A stretch of 62,698 bases of DNA. It comes from an uncultured Prevotella sp. GTDB lineage: Bacteria > Bacteroidota > Bacteroidia > Bacteroidales > Bacteroidaceae. The DNA lies in assembly GCA_902491375.1 (NCBI GenBank), contig CABUHE010000008.1:1-62698 (forward strand), given 5' to 3'. The notes under the pieces were generated by a model, which ran no database searches, was not told the origin of the DNA, and worked only from the letters and a program-made list of their open reading frames with translations. Of the stretch, positions 43,697 through 51,425 are shown piece by piece. The first letter of the stretch is position 1, and every line of letters begins with the position of its first letter. A program made the position numbers and the translations under genes.

Positions 43697-44668
43697 ATGG
43701 AAAATCGCGAATTCACCTTTACAGGCACGACGCTCAACGGCATAGCCATGCTCGTGTTCAATCTTCTCATGTATGTTGTCAGCATCGCCCTTATCGTAAT
43801 GGCGTTCTCCACGTTCAGCGGCGCGGCTGCCGTCAGCGCAGGCGTGGGCGGCGCAGTGCTGCTTATAGCCAACATGTTCGTCAGCGGCGGCTTCATGCTG
43901 GTAGAGCCGGGCGAGGCCCGCGTGATGATGTTCTTCGGCAAATACCGCGGCACGTTCACACAGGCAGGCTACTTCTGGGTAAACCCGTTCTTCTCGGTAA
44001 AGAACCTGTCGCTGCGCGCTCGCAACCTCGACGCCGAGCCGATAAAGGTTAACGACAAGGCAGGCAACCCCGTAATGATAGGCATGGTGCTGGTATGGAA
44101 GCTCAAGGACACGTACAAGGCAATGTTTGAAATAGACGCGCAGACCATGGCACAGTCAAAGGCTGCCACCGACGCGGCTGCCGCCGGTGCCAAGACTGCC
44201 ACGATAATGAACGCCTTTGAGAAGTTCGTGCGCATACAGGCGGACGCGGCACTGAGACAGGTGGCAGGCAGATACGCCTACGACAACGACGGTCAGGACG
44301 ACAGCGAACTGACTCTGCGCGGCGGAAGCGACGAGATAAACGAGGAACTTGAGCAGAAGATTGACGAGCGTCTGGCTATGGCAGGCATCGAAGTAATAGA
44401 GGCACGCATCAACTATCTTGCCTACGCGCCCGAAATCGCGGCTGTTATGCTGCGCCGCCAGCAGGCCACCGCGGTAATCTCCGCACGCGAGAAGATTGTC
44501 GAGGGAGCCGTGTCGATGGTGAAGATGGCACTCGACAAGCTGGCTGACGAGGACATAATCGAACTCGACGAGGATAAGAAGGCTGCCATGGTGAGCAATC
44601 TGCTCGTCGTACTCTGTGGCGACGACACAGCCCAGCCGGTAATCAACACAGGCACTCTGAACCACTGA
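43697..44668 (+). CDS. SPFH/Band 7 (stomatin-like) membrane protein
   Basis: The 323-residue protein has two closely spaced hydrophobic segments (about 15-60), then an SPFH/prohibitin-homology domain (about 68-270; GFMLVEPGEARVMMFFGKYRGTF) and a C-terminal helical tail. The tail contains an ARINYLAYAPEIAAVMLRRQQATA stretch (broken here after its core) typical of stomatin-like proteins. Such proteins make membrane-attached oligomers that organise other membrane proteins. The genes that follow (membrane protein, ribbon-helix-helix protein) are separated by tetrad repeat F, so an operon is not certain. Confidence 0.88.
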   Translation: MENREFTFTGTTLNGIAMLVFNLLMYVVSIALIVMAFSTFSGAAAVSAGVGGAVLLIANMFVSGGFMLVEPGEARVMMFFGKYRGTFTQAGYFWVNPFFSVKNLSLRARNLDAEPIKVNDKAGNPVMIGMVLVWKLKDTYKAMFEIDAQTMAQSKAATDAAAAGAKTATIMNAFEKFVRIQADAALRQVAGRYAYDNDGQDDSELTLRGGSDEINEELEQKIDERLAMAGIEVIEARINYLAYAPEIAAVMLRRQQATAVISAREKIVEGAVSMVKMALDKLADEDIIELDEDKKAAMVSNLLVVLCGDDTAQPVINTGTLNH

Positions 44669-44764
44669 TAATGCGCCGACGGCCGTAACCGTCATGACGG
44701 CAAGACCGCGTTTTCTGGCACGCTGATAAACGCTTGACTGTCAAGACGTTAGTCTACCGACGGC

Positions 44765-44852
44765 AAAAGGTGGCAAAACAGGCTGCAAAAGACGGTCTTT
44801 CATCGTGTAAAAGACCGTCTTTCGCGCTATGAAAGACGGCAAACGCCGCAAC
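44765..44852. repeat. 22-nt tetrad repeat, locus F
   Basis: Four contiguous 22-nt units start at 44765, 44787, 44809 and 44831. Units 2 and 3 have complementary cores (AAAGACGGTCTTT and AAAGACCGTCTTT) and could make a hairpin; several units in this locus use AAAAC in place of CTTTT. It lies 28 nt before the gene at 44881. Confidence 0.85.
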
Positions 44853-44880
44853 CATAAAATATGACCAAAAACGAGAACGC

Positions 44881-45462
44881 ATGTTCAAAAAAATATTCAG
44901 AAAACTCAAAGTAGTTGAATTCAGATACAATCCGGCATTAGAAGGCAAAGCAGACATCGCTGCGGGTATGCTCGGACTGGCAGTTACGGCTATCATGTAT
45001 GCCACCGGCATGTTCAACAGCTGGATATTCCTTGTCATCTCCATAGTCCTTTATGCCGGCGTAACAGCATGGGGAGTTTACCTGTGGCGGCTGCGCCGCA
45101 AACCCATGAAGCGCCAGATTACACTGGGCGGCACAAAACAAAAGCTATACCTGCGCAACCGGCCACTCTTCATTCTATACAGCCTTGCGGTAAAAATTGT
45201 CGATTGGCTTATCATAATAAGCATATTGGCACTACTGGAAAGCGATGCCGGATGGGCAAGTGCATTTTTAGAAGAGCTGTACGCATGGACATTCGTACTG
45301 CCGCTGGCGGTTTACGCCGTGATAATTGAATACCTGACTTACCTCCAGTTTTACCGCACGCCCGAAAATATGCGCAGCATATACCTGTCGGGCGACGGCA
45401 ACACCGACCTCTATACGGAAGCCTTAAGGCAAATGGGAAAAGATGGCAAAGAAAGAGAATAG
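44881..45462 (+). CDS. Predicted inner membrane protein of unknown function
   Basis: This 193-residue protein has a basic N-terminus and about four transmembrane segments in two pairs (about 28-70 and 110-150). No family was recognised. Its end overlaps the start of the small ribbon-helix-helix protein gene by 20 nt, and that gene overlaps prmC, so all three are probably translated from one transcript. Confidence 0.7.
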   Translation: MFKKIFRKLKVVEFRYNPALEGKADIAAGMLGLAVTAIMYATGMFNSWIFLVISIVLYAGVTAWGVYLWRLRRKPMKRQITLGGTKQKLYLRNRPLFILYSLAVKIVDWLIIISILALLESDAGWASAFLEELYAWTFVLPLAVYAVIIEYLTYLQFYRTPENMRSIYLSGDGNTDLYTEALRQMGKDGKERE

Positions 45463-45646
45463 CACAAAGAGCTTCGTCCTGCGTGTAGACGCCGACACGA
45501 TGGCGGCAATAGAGAAATGGGCTGCCGACGAGTTCCGCTCTACCAACGGACAGCTGCAATGGATAATAGCGGAGGCGCTGCGCAAAAGCGGACGCCTGCC
45601 CAAAAAGCGCCGCACGGCCGACAGCGGAAAGGAGGACGAGGCATGA
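45443..45646 (+). CDS. Small Arc/ribbon-helix-helix-type DNA-binding protein
   Basis: This 67-residue protein has the MetJ/Arc-like pattern STKSFVLRVDADTMAAIEKW (beta strand plus helix) followed by a second helix (STNGQLQWIIAEALRKSG). It could be a small transcription regulator, or an antitoxin without a recognisable toxin. It overlaps the preceding gene by 20 nt and prmC by 4 nt (ATGA). In other Bacteroidetes similar proteins sit beside SPFH genes, which fits the neighbourhood here. Confidence 0.75.
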   Translation: MAKKENSTKSFVLRVDADTMAAIEKWAADEFRSTNGQLQWIIAEALRKSGRLPKKRRTADSGKEDEA

Positions 45647-46488
45647 CCTACCGCGAACTGTGGCGCACGCTGACGCCCCTCTACGACGAGGGCGAGGCTC
45701 GCGCCATAACAGACTATGTGCTCGACGCCGGCTTCGGCATGGGCAAGGCCGACATAATATGCGGAGCGGTTGAGTCGCTGGCGGCGGACGACGAGGCAAG
45801 GCTCGAAGGCATATTCAGCAGGCTGCGGCGCGGCGAACCCGTGCAGTACGTCATGGGTTGGGCGGAGTTTGGCGGCAGGCGCTTCAGCGTACGCCCCGGC
45901 ATACTGATACCGCGCCCCGAGACCGAGGAGCTTTGCGCCCTGATAACCGCCGACAGGCAGGGCTGTCCGTCGTCCAAGATAGTAGACATAGGCACGGGCA
46001 GCGGCTGCATAGCCGTTACGCTGGCGCTCGACGTGCCCGGCAGCGAAGTGTCGGCGTGGGACATTTCGCCCGTCGCGCTCGACGTTGCACATGAGAACGC
46101 AAGGGCTAACGGCGCAAGCGTAACCGTAGAGCGGCGCGACGCGCTAAAGCTGACGCCATGCGGCGAGCAGTGGGACGTCGTCGTAAGCAATCCGCCTTAC
46201 ATCTGCGACAACGAGAAAAAGGACATGGCGGCAAACGTGCTCGACTTCGAGCCTGCCACCGCCCTGTTCGTGCCTGACGACGACCCGCTGCGCTTCTACC
46301 GCCCGATAACCGCCTACGCCGCGCAGACACTGCGCCCCGGTGGCGCGCTTTACTTCGAGCTTAACCCGATATATGCCGACGAGATAGCCTCAACGACGCA
46401 GACCTGCGGCTTCACCGATATCGACATAATCAACGACTGCTACGGTAAACGGCGCATGATGAGAGCCAGAAAGACTGGTAGACAATAA
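45643..46488 (+). CDS. prmC: Peptide chain release factor N5-glutamine methyltransferase
   Basis: The 281-residue enzyme uses S-adenosylmethionine to methylate the glutamine of the GGQ motif in release factors RF1 and RF2. It shows the SAM-binding motif VDIGTGSGCIAVTLAL and the substrate-glutamine motif NPPY (VVSNPPYICDNEK), with the family's N-terminal helical domain. The start at 45643 overlaps the preceding gene (ATGA) and gives the correct length; longer frames upstream only run through the small RHH gene. Confidence 0.93.
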   Translation: MTYRELWRTLTPLYDEGEARAITDYVLDAGFGMGKADIICGAVESLAADDEARLEGIFSRLRRGEPVQYVMGWAEFGGRRFSVRPGILIPRPETEELCALITADRQGCPSSKIVDIGTGSGCIAVTLALDVPGSEVSAWDISPVALDVAHENARANGASVTVERRDALKLTPCGEQWDVVVSNPPYICDNEKKDMAANVLDFEPATALFVPDDDPLRFYRPITAYAAQTLRPGGALYFELNPIYADEIASTTQTCGFTDIDIINDCYGKRRMMRARKTGRQ

Positions 46489-46555
46489 GATAATAAAGAC
46501 CAACAAAGTTTATCGCTTTGACAAGCAACAAGCTCCTACGTTCGTATTAGTCCCC

Positions 46556-46597
46556 TCCCATTACTCCCATCTCTCCCATAAATCCCATCCCTCCCAT
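46556..46597. repeat. Five TCCCAT motifs at exact 9-nt spacing
   Basis: TCCCAT occurs at 46556, 46565, 46574, 46583 and 46592, with variable triplets between (TAC, CTC, AAA, CCC). It ends 16 nt before the recX start codon, in the presumed 5' leader. The C-rich strand is complementary to GGGA-type purine tracts. Confidence 0.8.
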
Positions 46598-46613
46598 CAA
46601 AAAAACAACAACA

Positions 46614-47072
46614 ATGACCGAAGAACAGATTTACCAGAAGCTCTCGGCGCTTTGCGCCTCGGCCGAGCACTGCTCATACGAGATGACCGAAAAGATGCGC
46701 CGCTGGCAGGTGCCTGACGACATGCAGGCGCGCGTAATGGAGCGGCTCGTCAAAGAACGCTTCGTTGACGACGAGCGCTACTGCCGCTTCTTCGTGCGCG
46801 ACAAGATACGATACAACAAGTGGGGACGGCGCAAGGTGGAGCAGGCGCTCTACATGAAGCGCATTCCCGCCGGCATACAGGAGCGCGTGCTCGACGAAGT
46901 TGACCCGCAGGTGTACGTTGACATACTGCGCCCGCTGCTCGCGGCGAAGCGAAAAAGTGTCAAGGCAGCGAGCCTGTACGAGCTGAACGGCAAGCTGACA
47001 CGCTTTGCCCTGGGGCGCGGCTTCACGCCGGACATCATAAGGGAGTGTCTCGGCGATTGCGCCGAAGACTGA
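46614..47072 (+). CDS. recX: Regulatory protein RecX
   Basis: The 152-residue helical protein matches RecX, which binds RecA filaments and controls recombination. It has the family's three-helix repeats, including VKERFVDDERYCRFFVRDK and YNKWGRRKVEQALYMKRIP. The length is normal. It precedes ruvB, another recombination gene, with an 84-nt gap that holds a TACCTTTG element for ruvB. The TCCCAT repeat lies in its leader. Confidence 0.88.
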   Translation: MTEEQIYQKLSALCASAEHCSYEMTEKMRRWQVPDDMQARVMERLVKERFVDDERYCRFFVRDKIRYNKWGRRKVEQALYMKRIPAGIQERVLDEVDPQVYVDILRPLLAAKRKSVKAASLYELNGKLTRFALGRGFTPDIIRECLGDCAED

Positions 47073-47114
47073 GTTTATTTGTGCGGTTTAAGCCGTAAAT
47101 TGTCAAATTATTCT

Positions 47115-47122
47115 TACCTTTG
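47115..47122 (+). promoter_or_regulatory. -7 element of ruvB
   Basis: TACCTTTG matches the consensus 34 nt before the ruvB start. No -33 TTTG at correct spacing. Confidence 0.5.
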
Positions 47123-47156
47123 CGCTTGATAACATACCCGACAGAAAGGGACTACA

Positions 47157-48197
47157 ATGACAGACAACGACTTTGACATAAGGAGCAACAACATATCGTC
47201 GGCCGAGAAGGAGTTCGAGAACGCCCTGAGACCGCTGCGCTTCGGCGACTTCAGCGGCCAGCAGAAGGTAGTGGAGAACCTCGAGGTGTTCGTGGAGGCG
47301 GCAAAATACCGCGGCGAACCGCTCGACCACACCCTGCTGCACGGCCCTCCGGGACTGGGCAAGACTACGCTTAGCAACATAATAGCCAACGAACTGGGCG
47401 TGGGCTTCAAGCTGACCAGCGGCCCGGTGCTCGACAAGCCGGGCGACCTGGCAGGCATACTGACGTCGCTCGAGCCTAACGACGTGCTCTTCATCGACGA
47501 GATTCACCGCCTTTCGCCCGTGGTGGAGGAGTACCTCTACTCGGCAATGGAGGACTACCGCATCGACATAATGATAGACAAGGGCCCGTCGGCGCGCTCG
47601 ATACAGATTGACCTTAACCCCTTCACCCTTGTAGGGGCTACCACCCGTAGCGGACTGCTCACAGCACCGCTGCGCGCCCGTTTCGGCATAAACCTGCACC
47701 TCGAATACTACGAACCGGAGACGCTCACCAAGATATTGAAGCGCTCTGCCTCGATACTCAAGGTGCCTATCGACGACGATGCGGCGGTGGAGATAGCACG
47801 ACGCAGCCGCGGCACGCCCCGTATAGCCAACGCCCTGCTGCGCCGCGTGAGGGACTTCGCACAGGTGAAGGGCACGGGCCGCATAGACACTGACATCGCA
47901 CGCATAGCCCTGACGGCGCTCAACATAGACCAGTACGGACTTGACGAGATTGACAACAAGATTCTGCTGACCATCATCGACAAGTTCCGCGGAGGCCCGG
48001 TAGGCATCACCACCATTGCCACAGCAATCGGCGAGGACGCCGGAACGGTTGAGGAAGTCTATGAGCCTTACCTGATCATGGAAGGATTCATCAAGCGCAC
48101 GCCGCGCGGACGAATGGTTACCGAACTAGCATACAAGCACTTCGGCCGTAAAATGTACGGCACAGACAGTCTTGAGCGCGACCTTTTCGGCAACTGA
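47157..48197 (+). CDS. ruvB: Holliday junction branch migration ATPase RuvB
   Basis: The 346-residue AAA+ motor protein drives branch migration of Holliday junctions with RuvA. It has Walker A GPPGLGKTTL, Walker B FIDEIHRL, sensor 1 GATTRSGLLTAPLRARFG and a C-terminal winged-helix domain (RTPRGRMVTELAYKHFG). The length is standard. It is followed 35 nt later by coaD. Confidence 0.96.
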   Translation: MTDNDFDIRSNNISSAEKEFENALRPLRFGDFSGQQKVVENLEVFVEAAKYRGEPLDHTLLHGPPGLGKTTLSNIIANELGVGFKLTSGPVLDKPGDLAGILTSLEPNDVLFIDEIHRLSPVVEEYLYSAMEDYRIDIMIDKGPSARSIQIDLNPFTLVGATTRSGLLTAPLRARFGINLHLEYYEPETLTKILKRSASILKVPIDDDAAVEIARRSRGTPRIANALLRRVRDFAQVKGTGRIDTDIARIALTALNIDQYGLDEIDNKILLTIIDKFRGGPVGITTIATAIGEDAGTVEEVYEPYLIMEGFIKRTPRGRMVTELAYKHFGRKMYGTDSLERDLFGN

Positions 48198-48232
48198 CAG
48201 ACGGTATACACCGAAGAAAACGATTAAAAGAA

Positions 48233-48694
48233 ATGACCACAGGAATATTCACAGGCAGCTTCGACCCATTCACCGTAGGCCACGACGCAATAGTGCGCCG
48301 CGCCCTGCCGCTGTTCGACAGGATTGTGATTGGAGTTGGAGTAAATGTCCATAAGAAATACCTATACAGCGCGGAAGTGCGCGTTGACGACATAAAAAAG
48401 CTCTACGCCGGAAACGACAAGATAGAGGTTAAGGCGTTCAGCGACCTCGCCGTAGACTTCGCAAAGCGCGAAGGAGCAAGGTTTATAATAAAAGGCGTGC
48501 GCAGCGTAAAGGACTTTGAGTATGAGCGCGAGCAGGCCGACATCAACCGGCAGATAGGAGGCATTGAGACAATACTGCTCTATGCCGAACCGAAATATGA
48601 GAGTGTGTCGTCAAGCATGGTGCGCGAGCTGATTCATTTCGGTATGGACGTGAGCGCGTTTCTGCCAAAAAAAACTGACGACAGGCAGCAGTAA
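48233..48694 (+). CDS. coaD: Pantetheine-phosphate adenylyltransferase
   Basis: The 153-residue enzyme makes dephospho-CoA from 4'-phosphopantetheine and ATP, the fourth step of CoA synthesis. It has the TGSFDPFTVGH nucleotide-binding motif (with His near the start of the first helix) and the SSSMVREL motif of the C-terminal part. Length is typical. It is followed by ybeY 53 nt downstream. Confidence 0.95.
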   Translation: MTTGIFTGSFDPFTVGHDAIVRRALPLFDRIVIGVGVNVHKKYLYSAEVRVDDIKKLYAGNDKIEVKAFSDLAVDFAKREGARFIIKGVRSVKDFEYEREQADINRQIGGIETILLYAEPKYESVSSSMVRELIHFGMDVSAFLPKKTDDRQQ

Positions 48695-48747
48695 GCCAGG
48701 AATTAAGACCTGACAGCCTGAATATTTAGAATACAAAACGCAAACAG

Positions 48748-49179
48748 ATGATTACATACAACACCGACGGCGTTAAAATGCCGAAAATCAAGAAACGCGA
48801 GACTACGGCGTGGATAAAGGCCGTTGCCGCAAGCTACGGACGCAAGACGGGCGAAATCGGATATATGTTCGTTGACGACGAGAAGATACTTGAGGTGAAC
48901 CGCGAGTACCTCGGACACGATTATTACACGGACATTATAACCTTCGACTACGACGAAGGCGACAAAATAAACGGCGACCTGGTTATCTCGCTGGACACTG
49001 TACGCTCAAATGCGGAGATGCTCGGCAAGGAATATGACGACGAGCTGCACCGTGTAATAATTCACGGCATACTGCATCTGTGCGGAATAAACGACAAGGG
49101 ACCGGGAGAACGTGAGATAATGGAAGCTGCTGAGAACAAGGCACTTGCCATGCTCGCCGAAATGAAAAAGCAGGCATAA
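48748..49179 (+). CDS. ybeY: rRNA maturation endonuclease YbeY
   Basis: The 143-residue protein matches YbeY, a zinc-dependent single-strand RNase for 16S rRNA 3' processing and ribosome quality control. It has the DIITFDY and HGILHLCGI motif parts. The usual motif is HGxLHLxGxDH; here the third position reads NDKGPGE, so the last zinc ligand is replaced by lysine. Other Bacteroidetes copies seem to share this change, but I could not check. It ends close to a convergent Nudix gene. Confidence 0.9.
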   Translation: MITYNTDGVKMPKIKKRETTAWIKAVAASYGRKTGEIGYMFVDDEKILEVNREYLGHDYYTDIITFDYDEGDKINGDLVISLDTVRSNAEMLGKEYDDELHRVIIHGILHLCGINDKGPGEREIMEAAENKALAMLAEMKKQA

Positions 49180-49206
49180 TAGCCTGCTCAGCATACGGAG
49201 CGCGGC

Positions 49207-49770
49207 TTAACGGCCGCTGCTCATCTTCTCGTAAAAGTGTTTCCACATGGGCGCAGCCATAAGGCTCTGGCGTATTTTGTTGCCCGAAAGCAGGGCAAAC
49301 ACCTCAGCCTCGCTCATAAGATGCACCTCGATATCCTCCGTGCGGTCAAGATGCTGACTGCCGGTCTTCACGACTCCTGTGGCAAGGAAGCAGTGGCACA
49401 GGTTGTTCATGGTGCTTGTATTGGCTGAAACGGTCATAATCTCACGCCATTCACCGCCACTGTAGCCGGTCTCTTCCATAAGTTCGCGGCGTGCAGAGTC
49501 GACAGGCTGCTCGCCTTCCTCGCACACTCCTGCCACTATCTCAAAGTTAGTCTCGCCTATCCCGTGCCTATATTGGCGTATCAGAACGTAGTCGCCGTCA
49601 GCCGTAATGGCTATTACGTTAATCCAAGTCGGATATTCAAGCACATAATATTCATCGTTGATAACTCCCGTAGGCAGCTCAACGGTATCCTTACGTGCCG
49701 TCAGCCACGGCCTTTTTATAAGATACTCGCTCTTGAGTATCTTCCATTTCATATCCCGTTCCATAATCAT
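49207..49770 (-). CDS. Nudix hydrolase (ADP-ribose pyrophosphatase-like)
   Basis: The 187-residue protein has the complete Nudix box GX5EX7REUXEEXGU (GVCEEGEQPVDSARRELMEETG), with a preceding RQYRHGIGETNFEIVAG segment as in ADP-ribose pyrophosphatases. It hydrolyses nucleoside diphosphate derivatives; the exact substrate is unknown. It is convergent with ybeY. Confidence 0.88.
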   Translation of the reverse strand: MIMERDMKWKILKSEYLIKRPWLTARKDTVELPTGVINDEYYVLEYPTWINVIAITADGDYVLIRQYRHGIGETNFEIVAGVCEEGEQPVDSARRELMEETGYSGGEWREIMTVSANTSTMNNLCHCFLATGVVKTGSQHLDRTEDIEVHLMSEAEVFALLSGNKIRQSLMAAPMWKHFYEKMSSGR

Positions 49771-49928
49771 TTATCATTATTTTAAAGTTCTATATCCTAT
49801 AACCCACAATACCGAGAAGTTGGGAAAACATACCCACGACCTTATGAGAAGGCCGTGGGGTGAATGTTATGGAATAACGATGCGGGCATCACTGTCCGGC
49901 ATCAATCTAATCTATAAGCAAAGGGAGA

Positions 49929-51350
49929 TTAACGTTTCAGCAGTTTTGTTGAACCGTTAGCGGCCTTCACAACATATACACCGGCAGGAAGTGACGATAC
50001 AGACAATGTTGCGTTGCCGTCAGCAGACACTGCGGTCTCGACCAGTTTCTCACCAGACACACTGTAAACGGCTACCGTTCCGGCTGCCGCACCGCTAACC
50101 AAAACGCTTGTTCCGTCAGCATTAACAGAAGCCTTCAGTCCGGTTGAAGCCTCAGCAGTTACTTTGTCAATGCCTGTATTGGTAGCCTCAATCTTCAATG
50201 AGCAGGCCTTGTCGTTCCAGTCGTTTCCTATTGAGCCGGTTGACTCGGTCCATGTCATCGACTCACCGTCAAGATTGTCGCCTGTATAAAGCGTAACTTT
50301 ATATCCGTCAACAAGTTTGAACGAACTGATGTCATTGGCACGGATACCGTAGAGAGCCATCTCGCTGCGATTGAATGAGCCTTCAGGCAGAGCTACCGAA
50401 TAGCCACCATAGTTGGAGTTCTCATAAATATATGCAGCAGGTTTATCCACAGTCTTAGTCGGGAATATGCGGTTTATGGCTGTTGCCCACTCGTTCACGT
50501 CACGCGCCTCACTGTTGTAGTTCCACAGGAAACCACCCTGAGCTCCAGCATTGTCGCGCCAGTTCTCGAAACGGCTTTCCATATAAGGGAGGTTGCTGCT
50601 TGACTCACAGTCGAAGCCAACGTAAATAGGAACGTCGCCGAATACGCGCCAGCTGTTGGGATTATTGCCTGCACCACCGCCATAGGTCTGCAAATATACA
50701 ATATCACAAGTGCCCGGCTCTTCGTTCAGCTGACTTACAAGTTGCTGCCAATAGCTTTTGTTCATATACGGAGCGATGGTTGTCTTGTAACCGATCTTGG
50801 CAAGCATGCGGTGGAACTCAACAGCAGTTTCAAGATCATAGTCCTGCTCCTGGTCGTTGTTCACTGCCTCGATTTCAGGAATAGCCTCCTTCAAAGCCTT
50901 GAAGTTCTTGTACAAAGTAGTTTCCTCTCCTGTTCCGTAACGTTTAATATAGTCGCGGATGTGTCCGTATGAGCCGTTACCCCAACCGCCAATACATATC
51001 TCCAGACGGCTGATTGATGTCGGCTGGGTTACGAGCGACTTAACGTCTTCGATATAATGCGGCTGGTATTTGTCGAACACATATTCGCCGTTCTGACAGA
51101 TTATGCCACCTGCCTCGGCTGCAGTCTGCGTATCCCAGGTGAAATCCGTGGTCAGCGAGCCGTCGCCCTCAACATTAACGTTAAAGAGAATTGCCGTTGT
51201 ATATCCTGAATTCTTTAGTTTGGTAATGGCTGTCTCGCGTGTGCGGCGTATGTGACCGCAGGCATAGATAGCCGACTGTGCGTAAAGGTCGGCCGCTCCG
51301 GCAATGAGCAGCGACAGCACGACGAATGTTTTAGTAATGTTTTTCTTCAT
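49929..51350 (-). CDS. T9SS-secreted GH18-like protein with beta/gamma-crystallin domain
   Basis: This 473-residue protein has a signal peptide (VVLSLLIAGAADLYAQS). A TIM-barrel-like domain (about 25-300) resembles chitinase-like GH18 proteins (ICIGGWGNGSYGHI, then VNNDQEQDYDLETAVEFHRML), but the usual DxxDxDxE catalytic motif is not intact. A beta/gamma-crystallin domain follows (YENSNYGGYSVALPEGS, YTGDNLDGESMTWTE; about 305-390). A T9SS type A sorting domain forms the C-terminus (VAVYSVSGEKLVETAV ... AGVYVVKAANG). It may bind rather than cleave chitin or glycan. The start at 51350 gives a normal signal peptide; two upstream ATGs are in frame but less suitable. Confidence 0.8.
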   Translation of the reverse strand: MKKNITKTFVVLSLLIAGAADLYAQSAIYACGHIRRTRETAITKLKNSGYTTAILFNVNVEGDGSLTTDFTWDTQTAAEAGGIICQNGEYVFDKYQPHYIEDVKSLVTQPTSISRLEICIGGWGNGSYGHIRDYIKRYGTGEETTLYKNFKALKEAIPEIEAVNNDQEQDYDLETAVEFHRMLAKIGYKTTIAPYMNKSYWQQLVSQLNEEPGTCDIVYLQTYGGGAGNNPNSWRVFGDVPIYVGFDCESSSNLPYMESRFENWRDNAGAQGGFLWNYNSEARDVNEWATAINRIFPTKTVDKPAAYIYENSNYGGYSVALPEGSFNRSEMALYGIRANDISSFKLVDGYKVTLYTGDNLDGESMTWTESTGSIGNDWNDKACSLKIEATNTGIDKVTAEASTGLKASVNADGTSVLVSGAAAGTVAVYSVSGEKLVETAVSADGNATLSVSSLPAGVYVVKAANGSTKLLKR

Positions 51351-51425
51351 ATTCATATTAGTAATATGTTTTTGGTTATTCACCTATTATCCTGATTATT
51401 GTGAGTCCGTCGCGTAAACGACGGA

